Assembly (NCBI GenBank): GCA_008360975.2 | Contig: CM039182.1 | Span: 56,308,491-56,372,490, forward strand | Source of the DNA: Lichenostomus cassidix | Lineage: Eukaryota > Chordata > Aves > Passeriformes > Meliphagidae | Direction: 5' to 3' | DNA length: 64,000 nucleotides | Shown here: positions 12,012 to 23,429 of the stretch, one piece after another | Layout of the letters: the number at the start of each line of letters is the position of its first letter | Position numbering within the stretch: position 1 is the first letter of the stretch | The notes under the pieces: model-generated | Told to the model about the DNA's origin: nothing | The model's input: only the letters and a program-made list of their open reading frames with translations | Database searches by the model: none | Made by a program: the position numbers and the translations under genes

Positions 12012-15000
12012 TCTTAAATGAAAACGCATTAATGACTATAAGGGTACTTGTATGAGAAACACAATGGACAATTTTCAGTTTATAGATGATTCAGATTAGT
12101 CAATGGTAGAGAAAATTATGAGTTTATTTTAATGTAAATAAATTCTTAACAAAAATAAGATAATCCCTGATGTATCTGGATGTATTTTAAAATACTACCC
12201 ATTGTGTGAAATATATTGTATTCAACAAGGTTCCTGAGTGTATATGCAACTAGAAACTCTACTTTAGTATAGGGGGTTGTTGTGGAAATTATTGAAATGT
12301 TTTTAGCTTGTAAATATTTCGGGAATCACACCCTTTATGTGTGTATATATATAGATATATAACTAAAATTATACTAAATTATATATATATATAATACATA
12401 TATATATAAAATTTAGTATAATTTCAGCAATAAAATTATATTTATCCAACATTCTGGTGTCCCAAGTTACCTGCCTTCCAGGCATTTGATCATTGCAAAA
12501 AACAACAATACACAAATCAGTGATAAATCTCCTGAGTTTCACTATTGTGAACTTATCTTCAGAAAAGAATCATAATCATATCAGGAATCATAAGGTTGCC
12601 TCCCTATATCAATCTTGTACTATGTAGCAGAAAATATTTCCCATGAGAAATGTGTATAAATGTGTCCTTTTTGCCATTAAAACGTGTGTTCATTTTAAAG
12701 AGGGCAGTAAAAGGTGCTAGAAGGGTGAGAAATTTGCTGGATTGAAATGACCACTTGAAGATTCTGTACGGCTGAGGTTTTTTTTGTCCTGTTACAGCAG
12801 GGCTAGTCCTGAATAGCAAACTCAGACATAGATGGAAGTCTTTAGACTTAACAAATAGGGAGTGTTGGACACGTCTTTCTGAACTAATATTTCAGAAAAC
12901 ATATATGTGGAAAACTTGAGATGCTTAGCCATGACCTTCCTCTGCATTTTGTATTTATAATGAAACCTGAGCCATTGCAAGTTTAGAATGAGTTGAGGAA
13001 TTTCACTGCTATTATGCATTGGTCTGTCACTGCAGCAGCAGTAATGGCAAATTTTGCTAGTGACTCGTAGTTTCTCATTCACACCCAAACTTGCGTCATG
13101 TACCACGCTGCATACTTCCTTTCTTTTCAAGTATGCTTTTTCCAGACTTGTATATTGTTGATTGGGAAGTAGAGCTGTTCCCAATGTATTCCTAAGGAAA
13201 CATCCTGTACAGGAAGAGAGATTTGTTTTGTTTTACACAGGACTGCCAGTGTACTTTAAAGTGGATGGTGTCCTCACTATTTTTTTCTTTCCTTCCTAAA
13301 CTAAAGTGATGTTTAGGCTCAGTTTGTATACCAGGCCTGCTTAGAGAACGTCAGCTGAGGCTCACACAAGTTACTATAAGTATGAAGAGTTTCAAAATCT
13401 CCTTAAGATCTCTTAATGAAGTGGTCTAAGGCATCTATTTATTGACCTGTATGCAGATAAAATGCATTAAGGCCCGAAATACAAACTAACCATGCTCTTC
13501 TTATTTTGTTAATATGAACAGCTACTTTACAACGTAAGAAATAACCATGAACTATCACCATGAAGGTGATGTCAAAGCTCCTGTGAGATTAAAACTTTTG
13601 CTTCCACAGACAAGAGTTTCTATTGACAAAGCAAGCATAGGACTCACAAATGTATCACCATACTGTTATTAGTCTGCTACTTTTTATTTAAATTCTTCAT
13701 CTCCTTCCAGCTGCTACATGTCCTTCCTATCAATATGTAATTCTTTTCTTGCCATTCACAAAAGTGCGGTGAACTGAAGCTTATTTCTTTATCATAACAC
13801 ATGATGGGGAAAAAAAGGATGAGATTCTGATGCTGTACCTGAAACATCAGCAGAAAGTCTTTTGTTGTTGCTGATGTATTGCTGTTGCTGTCTGAAAAAA
13901 TCAAAGGAATACTGATTCTTCTAAAAAGATAGGAACAGGTACACCTCATCAGCAACACTGTAATGCACTCACATTGCCCCAGCACAGAAACTATTTGTGA
14001 AAGTAGGTTTTGAATTCAGAATTTCCTGGATCTATTCAATCTTGGATACTTTCCTGAAACTTTGAACAAGAATGCTAGTTTTGGCAAGGTGTTCTTTTTC
14101 TGGCTTGAACATGTGTCCAGTAGGAACTGGACTGGAGACCACACACATTAGTAAAAATCAGTTAGTTATTAGTCCCTAGAGCAGGACTTGGAACAATTAT
14201 CTGAAGAAGTGTTCTTTCTCTTGCAACTAATGCTTATATTTCTCAGTGTCCCTTAGGCATAACATTATTTCTGCTTAGCTGAAACTGTTGAAATTGAAAG
14301 GCCCTCTTTTTATTTTAAGGTTTCATTCAGCTTAAGTCAATCAGGATTACTGAGCTGACAAAATTTTAAAATAATACTTTTTACAGAGACCTGTTCAGAT
14401 AATTTTGCATTTTGCTTTGTTTAGTATGTCTTTGCACATTCATGGATTTTTCATGCAAGCAAAAAGCCACTGTCTCTTGAAAATAATTTTGGAAGTGTAA
14501 TAAAAAATGTTGCATTTCCATGAAGATTGAAAAGAACGGTTTTTGTACCTGTGCAAAAAACACAGCTTTCCTTTGCTTATGACATTTTCCAGAGTATATT
14601 TACTTTAAAAAACAGTTGAACTAGTTGTCAAATTAAATGCATAAAAAACAGAAGAAGAGTTTATCAATATTTCTTTCCAAGTAATCTTAAATGCATTTAA
14701 ATTATGTTCTATCAAGGTCTCCTAGTTTTTGTTTATCTGATTATTCTGCTTTCTCTTAACTTTTTTATCTTCCAAGACACTGTCATATTAATTGCATTTG
14801 TGATTTAGCTCCAAATGAAACAACCAATATTATTATTGCATGTTGAGCTATGTGTCCTCTGCATTATTACAGAAGGCAGTCTACATGAGAGAGAGACCAC
14901 AACTATTATCTGTGCATATAAACTTTCTGGAAAATCCTTGAAGAAATATTTTTTCAGAAAATAACTTCAAACTAATTTCAGAATTTACCTTATTTCAGTG

Positions 15001-16031
15001 CTAAGTATTGAAGGCCTGTATTTTGTTGATGATGCAAGCATTATGAACTAGAATTTCCAGTGGCTTTTGGTCTACTTTTATTTGTTTCAGGAAAGAAAAT
15101 CAAACTTCACTAGAGTGTGATTTTACCATCAGTTTTCATAGATGGTAAAGCTTCCAGTGTACTTATTCCTCAATGGAACAAGGAATATAAGTAATTTAGA
15201 GCTATGATGTCTTTCTGGAGTGAATTTCATTTGAACTGAGACACTAAATTTGATCTATAAAGGGCAAGAAGGTGATAATTACTTTCCCTTGTCTGGCATA
15301 AAAAAGTGAATTAGATGAGATTACAAATCTCTTGAGCAAAACACTCCCTGCAAAGCAATTAGAGAATTAGAAAAGGTCACAATGAAAGTTTACTGTAACC
15401 TGACAAGCACACGCTTTGAGTGGAGTTTTGTTTTTTCTTTTTCCTTTTTTTTTTTAAATTACACAAGCTCAGTTGAGTTATCATAACATGACTGAAAAAC
15501 TTGGTTAATATACAGACCAAAACAGGTATAGCTGTGTTAACTGCCTTTGCTAAAGTTTGAACTCCCTCTAGGCTATCGCATTGGGTGAGCAAGACTTCAG
15601 CTGCCATATGCAACTTCATTATGTTTTTTTGCAGCCAATTAATATACATTTTGGGGAAAAAAATCTGGTTGTCTGTGAGAAAAGAGAAGTAATTCATGTG
15701 TGTAGCCTCTTTAAGTACTCTGAGAGCCCTAGACTCTAAACATTTGTATGCTTCTCCTGGGCAGCAGATTTGGTCAAATTCCATGATGCAGTGGGACACA
15801 GTTTGAAATACTGTCTGCACCCTAGTGCTCAAGTGAAGTTTGAATAAAGAAGATGGCAGTTTGAAAATGGGAGCAAACAGATACAGTTGCTTATTGGCTA
15901 TGTACCTTCACGTGTTCCCTGTCATGAGAGAGCATCACAGCCACAAATACTGCCTGTGCATGCTGTCTTGTTTATCATCCTGCTGAGAAGGGGAGCATTC
16001 CTTTTCAGATGATTTCCATTTACTACATCTC
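12012..16031. other. unique AT-rich sequence
   Basis: No exon or mobile element recognised. An AT-rich hairpin sits at 12366-12424. The longest open frame (minus strand, 15377-15832) has no ATG at its start and no family resemblance. Confidence 0.6.
12366..12424. repeat. AT-rich inverted repeat, 15-bp perfect stem
   Basis: AAATTATACTAAATT at 12366-12380 is the exact reverse complement of AATTTAGTATAATTT at 12410-12424. The loop is an alternating AT tract that can itself pair, so a longer cruciform is possible. It carries no transposon hallmarks beyond the stem, and simple AT expansion explains much of it. Confidence 0.75.
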
Positions 16032-16076
16032 ATGTGCTCAGAGCATGCTCAGAACATGCTCAGAGCATGCTCAGAA
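16032..16076. repeat. 11-bp tandem repeat forming three p53-type half-sites
   Basis: About four units of an 11-base repeat (CATGCTCAGAG/A) lie here. They contain GAGCATGCTC at 16041-16050, GAACATGCTC at 16052-16061 and GAGCATGCTC at 16063-16072, each a perfect RRRCWWGYYY match with one-base spacers. Two adjacent half-sites with a spacer of 0-13 bases is the known p53/p63/p73 binding arrangement, and the CATG core is the strong form. Function is inference, as no gene is visible within the window to be regulated. Confidence 0.7.
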
Positions 16077-17005
16077 GAAAGGGAAATCTGACACTAAGTA
16101 CATGCTCTTCATATCTGCTCCAAATATGATAACTGTTCTCATACGCTGCAGCAACACACTCCCTCACTAAAAAATACAATGACTCATAAAAAGGAAAAAA
16201 ATAAGGATCTATAACAGAAACACACTGTCCCCTGAGATGGTTAAACAATTTATAAAGCTTGAAAGATCTTGACATTTCATTCACAGGTGGACTAGTGGTT
16301 AGCTTTGTGAACTAAATTAACGTAACTTGGTAGTTTGGAAATTGGAGTTAATACTTTGTTCTCTGGACAACAGTTACTTAGACACAGCATAAAAAGGAGA
16401 GGAATGGATGCCAGAAAAACTTATTAGTTAGCTGATTGTGTTTATTGCAATATTACATATAAGACAACTACAGAAATGAAGAGCTTTATTAAAATTCAAA
16501 ACTATATTAAGTACTAGGAATGGAAGTCAAATAATTTAAAAATTCCTAAACATTGACTCTAACCATTGCTTTGCATCTGCTGATACCAAAAGATTTTTGC
16601 TTTTTATATATTTTTCATATATTTGTAGCTCTGTAGACTATTATTGTATAGTTACATAGTTTCTTAGCTAACTACCCTGTTAGGTTAGATGAACACATTC
16701 CTGGAATCCTGTTCTAATCTTGCTTCTTCAGTGAACCAAGGCCATGTCACTTTCCCATGTATTTAGACATAAATTGTGTGGGGCTAGAAGCAAGGGGGAG
16801 GCTACATAGGGAGTCAAACCAAGGAGGGAATCACTTCATTAACTGAACTTTCTAACTGGGGATTCTTGTCAATTATGCTGATTTGCTAAATTTATGAAAG
16901 TGCTGAGGCCCTATTTCACATGTGCATTCCACCATAAGTACACCTGGAGGATTTTGATAAATGGTAACTCTTTTTTATAATTTTAATCTTATTTGGTTTG
17001 TGATT

Positions 17006-17055
17006 TTAGGGTTGAAAAGGCATCACTGCTGATTATCTAATTCAATCTTTTTCCT
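17006..17055 (-). mobile_element. possible ancient CR1 3'-end relic
   Basis: TTTTAGGGTTGAAAAGGCAT followed by ATTATCTAATTCAATC resembles the antisense of a CR1 3' end (TTGGAAAAG... then ATCTAATCCAATC). It is short and diverged, so the call is weak. Confidence 0.35.
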
Positions 17056-17066
17056 TACTGCGGAAC

Positions 17067-17094
17067 GAAATAGTATCACTGATGATACTATTTC
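17067..17094. repeat. perfect 12-bp hairpin with CTGA loop
   Basis: GAAATAGTATCA at 17067-17078 pairs exactly with TGATACTATTTC at 17083-17094 across the four-base loop CTGA. No transposon ends or RNA-gene signals accompany it. Confidence 0.7.
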
Positions 17095-19188
17095 TACAAA
17101 GACAAAATGGTTGGTTTCTTTCAGAGTGTATTTTATGATTTGGGTTCTTGAAGTCTCGTAGACTGTATCTTAATTTAATGTCACTCTAGTTTAAAAAAAA
17201 AAATTAGATTTGATTACTTATTTCATCTAAAACTGAAGTTATTTTTATTATTAATTGATCCATTTATTGCATGAAGTACAAATCAAAAGTTATTTTACTT
17301 CTTCTATGTCTCAGTAACATTTTATCATAATTCTTTTCATCTTCCATGCTTTTAAATTTCCTGTTGTGTTAAGTAACTGAGGTTCAACATTAAAGTTTTT
17401 AAGTGAAATGTAATTAAGTTTTGTGCTAAAACTTGAGGAGCAATCCAAATTAAACTTAGGCTGTCTCATGTCTTTTCTCCAATCTTAAACTAAATATGGC
17501 TGAAATGCTTCAAAACTGCATTTAAACTGGAGTAGTACAGTCAGTTTTGCTCTGGCAAAGATGGAAAGGAATGCTTTTTAATGTCTCAGGACACGCACTA
17601 ATTCCCACTGATTGCTTACAGCTTGTAGCCGGCTGGGAATGAGAGCCTTCAAGGAAAACTCTCAAAATGTTCTAAAAGGCCTACCTCTGCTCCTGAGGCA
17701 TTTCTCGCTTGATGGGAAGTGAAAAGACACATTGTAAGAAAACCGCTGATGTTTTCAGAGAATTGATTGCTGAACTTAATGACCTGGAAAAGTGCTGACA
17801 GTCAGGTAGTGCCTGTCACCATGCAGCACACCCCCAACCTCACGCCATGCATTGCTCCCCTCTTACAGGTTACTGCCTCATTACATAATGGTGGGACATG
17901 GGATCAAGCTCTGGCATTGCTATTTTAGAGGTGGTGTTATTGGCTTGAACTGCTTTTATGGTAGTTTGTTAAGGGCACAGGATGTGTATGTATTATTAGG
18001 TCTCTGACAATCCTGCATGCTGAAAACAGCTGAAACTCTTACTTCCCCCAGTTGTCTGCCTTACCCACTTCCCAACATTGCTATGCCTGAACGAGGTATG
18101 TCTCATCCCATCATGAACTCATCCCATCATGAACATCATGAACATACACCAGGCTGCAGTGCAGCAGCTGATTGACAAATATCAGATATCCAAGCCTCAG
18201 GGGCAGCATCCCTCTCAGAGGGACATGGTGGGTAAGTGGGAGCCATAAGTGTTTCAGGCTTCTGGTTTTATCTGTCACAGACTGTGTGACAAGCTTCTTA
18301 AAGTATTGTAGTAGATGTTCACTTAAGTGCAGGAAAACCAAAGTTTTAGTAAACTGAAATGTTTTGAAGTTATGACCAGTAACATGCTGCTAATTGACTG
18401 GTAAGATACTGTATGAATATGTAATTCACATTGTTTCTCTGTTTCATGGTACAAGAAAGAGAGTTCTTGGCAAAGCTGGGATTCTCCAACATCACAAGAG
18501 TTCATATGATGTCTTTCCTAAATGCAATAAACAGCTCTCCGCAGTTTCCAATTAAAATGCTTATCTTTGATGAATTGTGGTTTATTTTACTTTGCTTTAT
18601 GTCAGTCTAGAATGGAACGATATAGGACTCTAATCTTCACTGCTATCTATTTTTCAAATCTTCCCTATGGTACTGTTGCAAGAAGGACTATGTCAGGTTA
18701 GTGGTAATTAAAATAAAAAATGCAAGCAGTCAACTTGCTTTATGATACTTTGTTGTAATAATTATTCTTCCATTCCTTGATACAGGGCAAAATACAAACC
18801 AACAACACAGCCATAAAATTATCATTTCTAGGATTGAGAGGATAAGTTGTTCACAAAGCAAAACCCCTCAGTACTCACTTTGATTCAGATTTAATTTTAA
18901 AATCAGGAATTACATTAAAAGTGTAGTCATGTTGCAGTGTTTCACTAATTACCTCACTATTCTCCATCAGGTGTAGTTGCTTCAGAAAGTTTAATCGGAA
19001 TTCATATGCCTCTGGAAATCTGTTTGGTGAAGAAAAATATATTAGCTGGTACTCATTTTCTGGCTTTCTAAATCATTCCATTGCTATTCAAGGATTTGCA
19101 TTATATGCAGCTCATATCCATTACAGTGAGTTTATGCGGAAGAGCACTTTCAGATTTTCATTTGTGTGGGACAACAGTGATTTGTCAT

Positions 19189-19619
19189 TGTTATGATACA
19201 ATTACTAGGGTTCTTAGAAATACGTCTGCCCAAATTAAGGTGCAAATGAGAGCATATGCCAGTCAATAGTATGGGTTTTATTTGATAGTAAATATGAGAG
19301 AGAGAGAGAGAGAGAAAAGGAGAAGTAGGAAAAGAGGTGGGGGGACAGAGAGGGACAGGGACTGGACAAAAGGAATATCACTGCTCCATGGGTCCCACTG
19401 GCATCCTGATGATCCTCTCCAGCTGGTCTTCTCGGTGGTGATGGTCCCCTGAAAGCATAGAATGCCATGGGTTAATATACCCTCAAGCCCGGTGGCAATG
19501 TCCAGGCACATCCCCCCAGGGGAGGGGGCAGTCTCTTGCAGCAGGATCTGTTACATCACATGCAGTCCTGTGGTGCAAGGCCTAGCGCTTTGGGGGGGGG
19601 TCTTTGACGGATTGTGACA
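19189..19619 (-). mobile_element. ERV LTR, TGTCATGA family, copy 1
   Basis: The block aligns along its length with 55367-55811. Its ends are TGTTATGATACA and GGATTGTGACA, a TG...CA pair with inverted-repeat termini. Read on the minus strand, a TATTAACCC-type box precedes CAAATAAAACCC, a polyadenylation signal at about 19280, which suggests minus orientation. An AG microsatellite lies at about 19293-19316. No target duplication is visible (GTCAT against TTGCT). A decayed plus-strand integrase follows, which does not fit a simple provirus with this LTR orientation. Confidence 0.75.
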
Positions 19620-19639
19620 TTGCTGAAGGAGAAAAATGT

Positions 19640-20480
19640 CCAATACTTTACCCCTGTACTGACTCATGAATAATGGCCAATTCTCTGTGGGGGTGGGTGG
19701 CCATCAGGGAAGAGATGCAACACACAGATGGGCTCATGACCAAGGTGTGGACTTAACCATGGACAATGTTGTACATGCTATCCATGAATGTGAAAAATGA
19801 GCTGAAATTAAGCAAGCCAATCATTTAAACTCTCTCTGGTATGGAGGATGGTGGCTGAAATATAAATATGGGCAGGCCTGGCATACTGACAATATGACAA
19901 CCCCACAAACCTGTCAAGGCAAATGCCATGTATGTGCAATGGTAGAAATAACCACCGGATGGCTGGAAATATATCCTGTGCCTCATGCCACTCCCCAGAA
20001 CACTATCCCAGAAATAACTGAGTCAGAGAACAGCTCTCATTTCCAAGACAATCTAACAGACACTTGGGCCAAAGAACATGGTACTGAATGTGTATGTATA
20101 TCACAGTCCCTATCATGCACCAGCCTCTGGATAAACTGAACAATGCAAAGGACTGTCAAAGACCACACTGAAGGTAGTGGCACCTTCAAATACTGGGATA
20201 CACATTTAGCAAAAGCCACCTGCTTAGTCAACAATAGGGAATCTGCAAGTTGGGATGGCCCTGCCCAATCAAAACTTCTATGTTGTATAGAAGGGAATAA
20301 AGTTCCTGTAGCACACATTAAAGATATTCTGGAGAAAACAGTCTGTTTACTCATGCCTCAGACAATGACAAAACCACTCATGGAATTGCTTTTGCTCAAG
20401 GACCTGGGTGAACTTGGTAGGTAATGTGAGAGGATCAGGAAGTCTGGTGTGGGCCTCCATGGGATTAGATTTTGGGTAAG
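19640..20480 (+). pseudogene. decayed ERV integrase (pol) fragment
   Basis: The region translates, with breaks, as a retroviral integrase: the enzyme that joins viral DNA to the host. An HHCC zinc-domain remnant lies at about 19715-19800, with the codon expected to hold its last cysteine now a TGA stop (19798-19800). The catalytic core follows, with a first Asp at 19888-19890. The second acidic position is Glu (about 20026-20028), and the spacing between them is only 46 codons, shorter than usual, which implies an internal deletion. A further TGA at 20137-20139 ends the open stretch before the third acidic residue. Downstream, 20143-20424 continues in integrase-like sequence. Non-functional; no gag, protease or reverse transcriptase is attached. 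Confidence 0.75.
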
Positions 20481-20544
20481 AATAACTAAATATTTAAATT
20501 TTGGGATGTTAATTACCATATAACACAATGTACTATCAGTTCTA

Positions 20545-21330
20545 TGGAGATAGCCCACGAGAGACAGTCCTCTGTGAACTTCTTTGGCATGGATCCAATC
20601 TCACAAGCAGCATCCTGCCTGAATTTCTGCGGCAACATGAGTGTTTCTGTCCATAGGGTGCAGACTTTTGAGCCGAGGCCAGGCTTCTTCCATCCCAGGA
20701 GCAAGGCCTTTCTTTCTCTTGCAAGGCCCTTGCAGCCTTAACTCTCTATATGGGACTCCCCCTAGATCACTGTTTTCTCCTGGCATCCACTTGCTTCTCT
20801 GGCCTAGGCACCTCCCCACAGGCTGTGGGTGGATCTCTGCACCCCCATGGACTCCGTGGGCTGCAGGGGGACCTCCACTCTCCCCATGGTCTTCACTATG
20901 ACTTGCAGAGGGTTTTCAGCTCTGGTGGCTGGAGCACCTCCTCCCCTTTCTTCCCCACTGATGTTGGTGTCTCCATGTTGTTCTACCTTCACATATTTTC
21001 ACCTCCTCCCCTAGCAAAAAAGAAGCTCTTGACTACTTTGTTTTAACTTCTTCTTATATATGTTTTCACAGAGGGGTAACTAGCATTTCTAATTGGCCCA
21101 GACTTGGCCAGCAGCATGTCCATCATCTTCAGAGCCATCAGGGATTGGCTCTGCTAGACTTGATGAAAAACTTCCAGAACCTTTACACAAGGCCCACAGG
21201 AGCCATCTTTGTGCCACTCCACCCTTCAGACACTTCTTCAGGCCTACCCCAACAGCTTCTGAAGGGTTTAAATTTCTCTTAGATGTTAAAGACACTTTGC
21301 TGATGTTCTGGGCTAAGCAAAACCACCACA
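20545..21330 (-). mobile_element. ERVL-type LTR fragment, copy D
   Basis: Its right edge GCAAAACCACCACA is the reverse complement of the family start TGTGGTGGTTTTGC. The sequence runs antisense through the AAAGATGGCTCCTGT landmark and the TATATAAGAAG promoter motif (about 21050-21060). It stops at about 20545, so the 3' part of the LTR (the left end here) is missing. It directly abuts the integrase region but in the opposite orientation, so the two probably come from different insertions or from a rearrangement. Confidence 0.8.
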
Positions 21331-21763
21331 ATGTGTTACCCCCTCATCTGGTGACATGAAAAATCTTTGGCTTCTGATCAGTCCCTCATCACTTGCAAGA
21401 TTCCTGCATGACTGGGTTTTCCTATATGAGCTTGTATGATCAGTTCAACCCATTTACTTCATGCAGCATCAGTTGCATGATGTGCAGAAGAGACCCTCCC
21501 TTTGAACATTTAGCCCAGCACAGGCAACCCAAGTGCCAAAAGGAGCTGTGCTTCAATGGCAATGATTTCCAAGGCAATTTGAACACCTTCATAAGCTGAC
21601 AGTATCTCTTCTTTAGTTGCAGAATAGCAGTCTTCAGATCCTCTCTATCCCCAACTCCAAAACCGTCTAGTTAACCATTACTCTCCCCTGGTCCTCTCTG
21701 CAATAGTTTCCAGGTAGGACCATTCTCCCTGGCTGCGGTGTAGAGCACATTTTTTATATCCTC
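21331..21763. other. unassigned sequence between LTR D and CR1
   Basis: About 430 bp with no gene or element that I could recognise. Confidence 0.55.
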
Positions 21764-21911
21764 TAGAATCATAGAATGGGTTCGGTTGGAAGGGACCTTA
21801 AGGTTCACCTAGTTCCAGCCTATACCCACAAGATAAAATTATCCAAAGCCCCATCCAACCTGGCCTTGAATACTGACAGGAATGGGACATCCTCAGAGGA
21901 GCAGTTTATTT
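21764..21911 (-). mobile_element. CR1 (older copy), 3' end
   Basis: Plus-strand AGAATCATAGAATGGGTTCG followed by GTTGGAAGGGACCTTAAGG and GCCCCATCCAACCTGGCCTT is the antisense of a CR1 3' untranslated region and the end of ORF2. It is the last segment of an older CR1 whose middle (23379-23429) and 5' part (25866 to about 26540) lie on the far side of two later insertions. Confidence 0.85.
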
Positions 21912-23378
21912 TGTGGTGGTGGATGAGACCACCTCAAGAACTGCTGAGGAGCCGAGTGGTCCCAGTACAGCAGGATTTCGCTGGTGGGATGTTGGAAAAC
22001 ACAGTTTTCCAGCAAAACTTGTGTTAGTTGAGCAGGCCCGAACAAAGCCTTAGCATAGTCAGGCCTCAGTAAAAATCCTAGCAAGCTGTTGTGAAAAGCT
22101 AAAACCTGGGAACCACAGCTGTGCTTCTAGGCTGTGAGAAGAATGTCATGAGAAAAGATAAGGAGTCAAAAGTGTTATGAGAAGAAAATAAGGGAGTCAC
22201 CAAGAAGATCCCTGAATATGTGAGAACAAACTGCAGATACATGTGTAGCTATAATTGGGAACATCTGTAACAGTATATAAGTTTCTCGTTTGGTAAAATA
22301 AAATGGAGCTTGCTTTCTGACTTACATTAAGTCGTGTGTGAGTTCTCTCTCGCCGATCATCCGTGGGAAAAATCCTAAAATCTGAATACACCCCTTGGGA
22401 ATAAGATGGTCCCTCCACAGACTATGTAAATCCTCCTGTGTTGCTTGGCTGTAACCTAACCCCTGACCCCATCCCTCCCTTCTCCCCACTGGTTGTGGTG
22501 TCACCCCGCCTTCTCTCCCCTGACCCTCAGATGATCCCTATATCTAGGGATACCTAGGGTCTCTTCTTCCTCTTTCCACCCTGGAACCCTTCAGAATAAA
22601 TCTCTGGAATATCCAGCTGATTGAGCCTCTGGATTCTTTGTCTCTGGTAACGCATGAGCTATCTGGCTCCCTGGGTGAGTGAGAATCTGTGCCTTACACC
22701 AGCTTGGGTGTGAGAAAGGTCGTTCTGTACAGCACCAGAGCAATGCTGGCTGGAGTGATCTCACAATAGCCTCAGAGACACTTTCGGTAAATGCAGAGGC
22801 CTGTTCCACCCTCCAACCACCCACTGCATTATTATTTCAGTGTCTCACCACTAACGCGGAGGGGGAGGAGGGGTGGAACCAGGCCTCTGCGTTAACCGAA
22901 AGTGTCTCTATGGCTATTGAGAGATCACTCCAGCCAGCACTGCTCTGGTGCTGTACAGAAAGGCCCTTCTCACACCCGTGCCGGTGTAAGGCACAGATTC
23001 TCACTCACCCACGGAGTTGGATAACTTGTGCGTCACCAAAGACAAAGAACTCAGAGTGCTCAGTCAGCTGGAGGTTCCAGGGGTTTATTCTGAAGGGTTC
23101 CAGGGTGAAAGAGGACGAGAGACCCCAGCCGTCTACATTTAAAGGGATGGCTGGAGGGTCAGGGGAGAGGAGGTGGGGGGAACACCACAACCAATGGGGA
23201 GAAGGAAGGGATGGAATCAGGGGTTAGGTTACAGCTGGGGGGATCTACATAATTTGGGGAGAGACCATCGTGTTCTCCAGGGGGGAGACTAAGATGCCTC
23301 CCACCAGTGGAGCTCTGCTGTATTGGAGCCACTCGGCTCTCCAGCAGTTCCTGAGGTGGTACTATCTACCCCAACACA
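21912..23378. repeat. large LTR palindrome (two LTR-like arms, tail to tail)
   Basis: The left arm (21912-22830, excluding the solo LTR at 21990-22362) and the right arm (about 22857-23378) are reverse complements of each other. Each arm is about 520-540 bp. Both outer ends read TGTG.TGG inward and both arms contain CAGAATAAA, so each arm looks like an LTR with its 3' end toward the centre. Over about 130 bp near the centre roughly nine of ten bases match. The short non-paired centre is about 22831-22856. It interrupts the older CR1. No target duplication could be read at the outer edges. Confidence 0.8.
21990..22362 (+). mobile_element. solo LTR, TGTTGGAAAAC family, inside the palindrome
   Basis: This 373-bp LTR starts TGTTGGAAAACACAG and ends CTCGCCGATCATCC, where the terminal CA is lost. 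The exact 6-bp duplication GTGGGA is at 21984-21989 and 22363-22368. AGTATATAAG and AAATAAAATGG give the TATA box and polyadenylation signal. It belongs to the same family as the LTRs at 45664, 49137, 52401 and 61213. It occurs in only one arm of the palindrome, so it arrived after the palindrome formed. Confidence 0.9.
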
Positions 23379-23429
23379 CCACCATTATAGTGAAGAGTTT
23401 CTTCCGAACATCTAATCCAAATACCACAG
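23379..23429 (-). mobile_element. CR1 (older copy), middle segment
   Basis: Minus-strand translation gives a stretch containing LDVRKKLFTIMV, typical of the CR1 ORF2 carboxyl end. It joins in frame and order with the segment starting at 25866 if the younger CR1 at 23430-25865 is removed, which shows that the younger CR1 inserted here. Confidence 0.75.

Larger units (their letters stand above)
16077..19188. other. mostly unique sequence with a small hairpin and a CR1-like relic
   Basis: No gene recognised. A weak CR1-like stretch (17006-17055) and a perfect small inverted repeat (17067-17094) are annotated separately. A short direct repeat of CATCCCATCATGAAC lies at about 18107-18145. Confidence 0.6.

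Noticed and set aside
15377..15832. Minus-strand frame of 151 codons
   Set aside because: It opens with TTG rather than ATG, has no splice or promoter support, ends in low-complexity Lys, and resembles no family I know.
22679..23227. 182-codon plus-strand frame
   Set aside because: It crosses the centre of the LTR palindrome and reads one arm and then its reverse complement, so it is not a gene.
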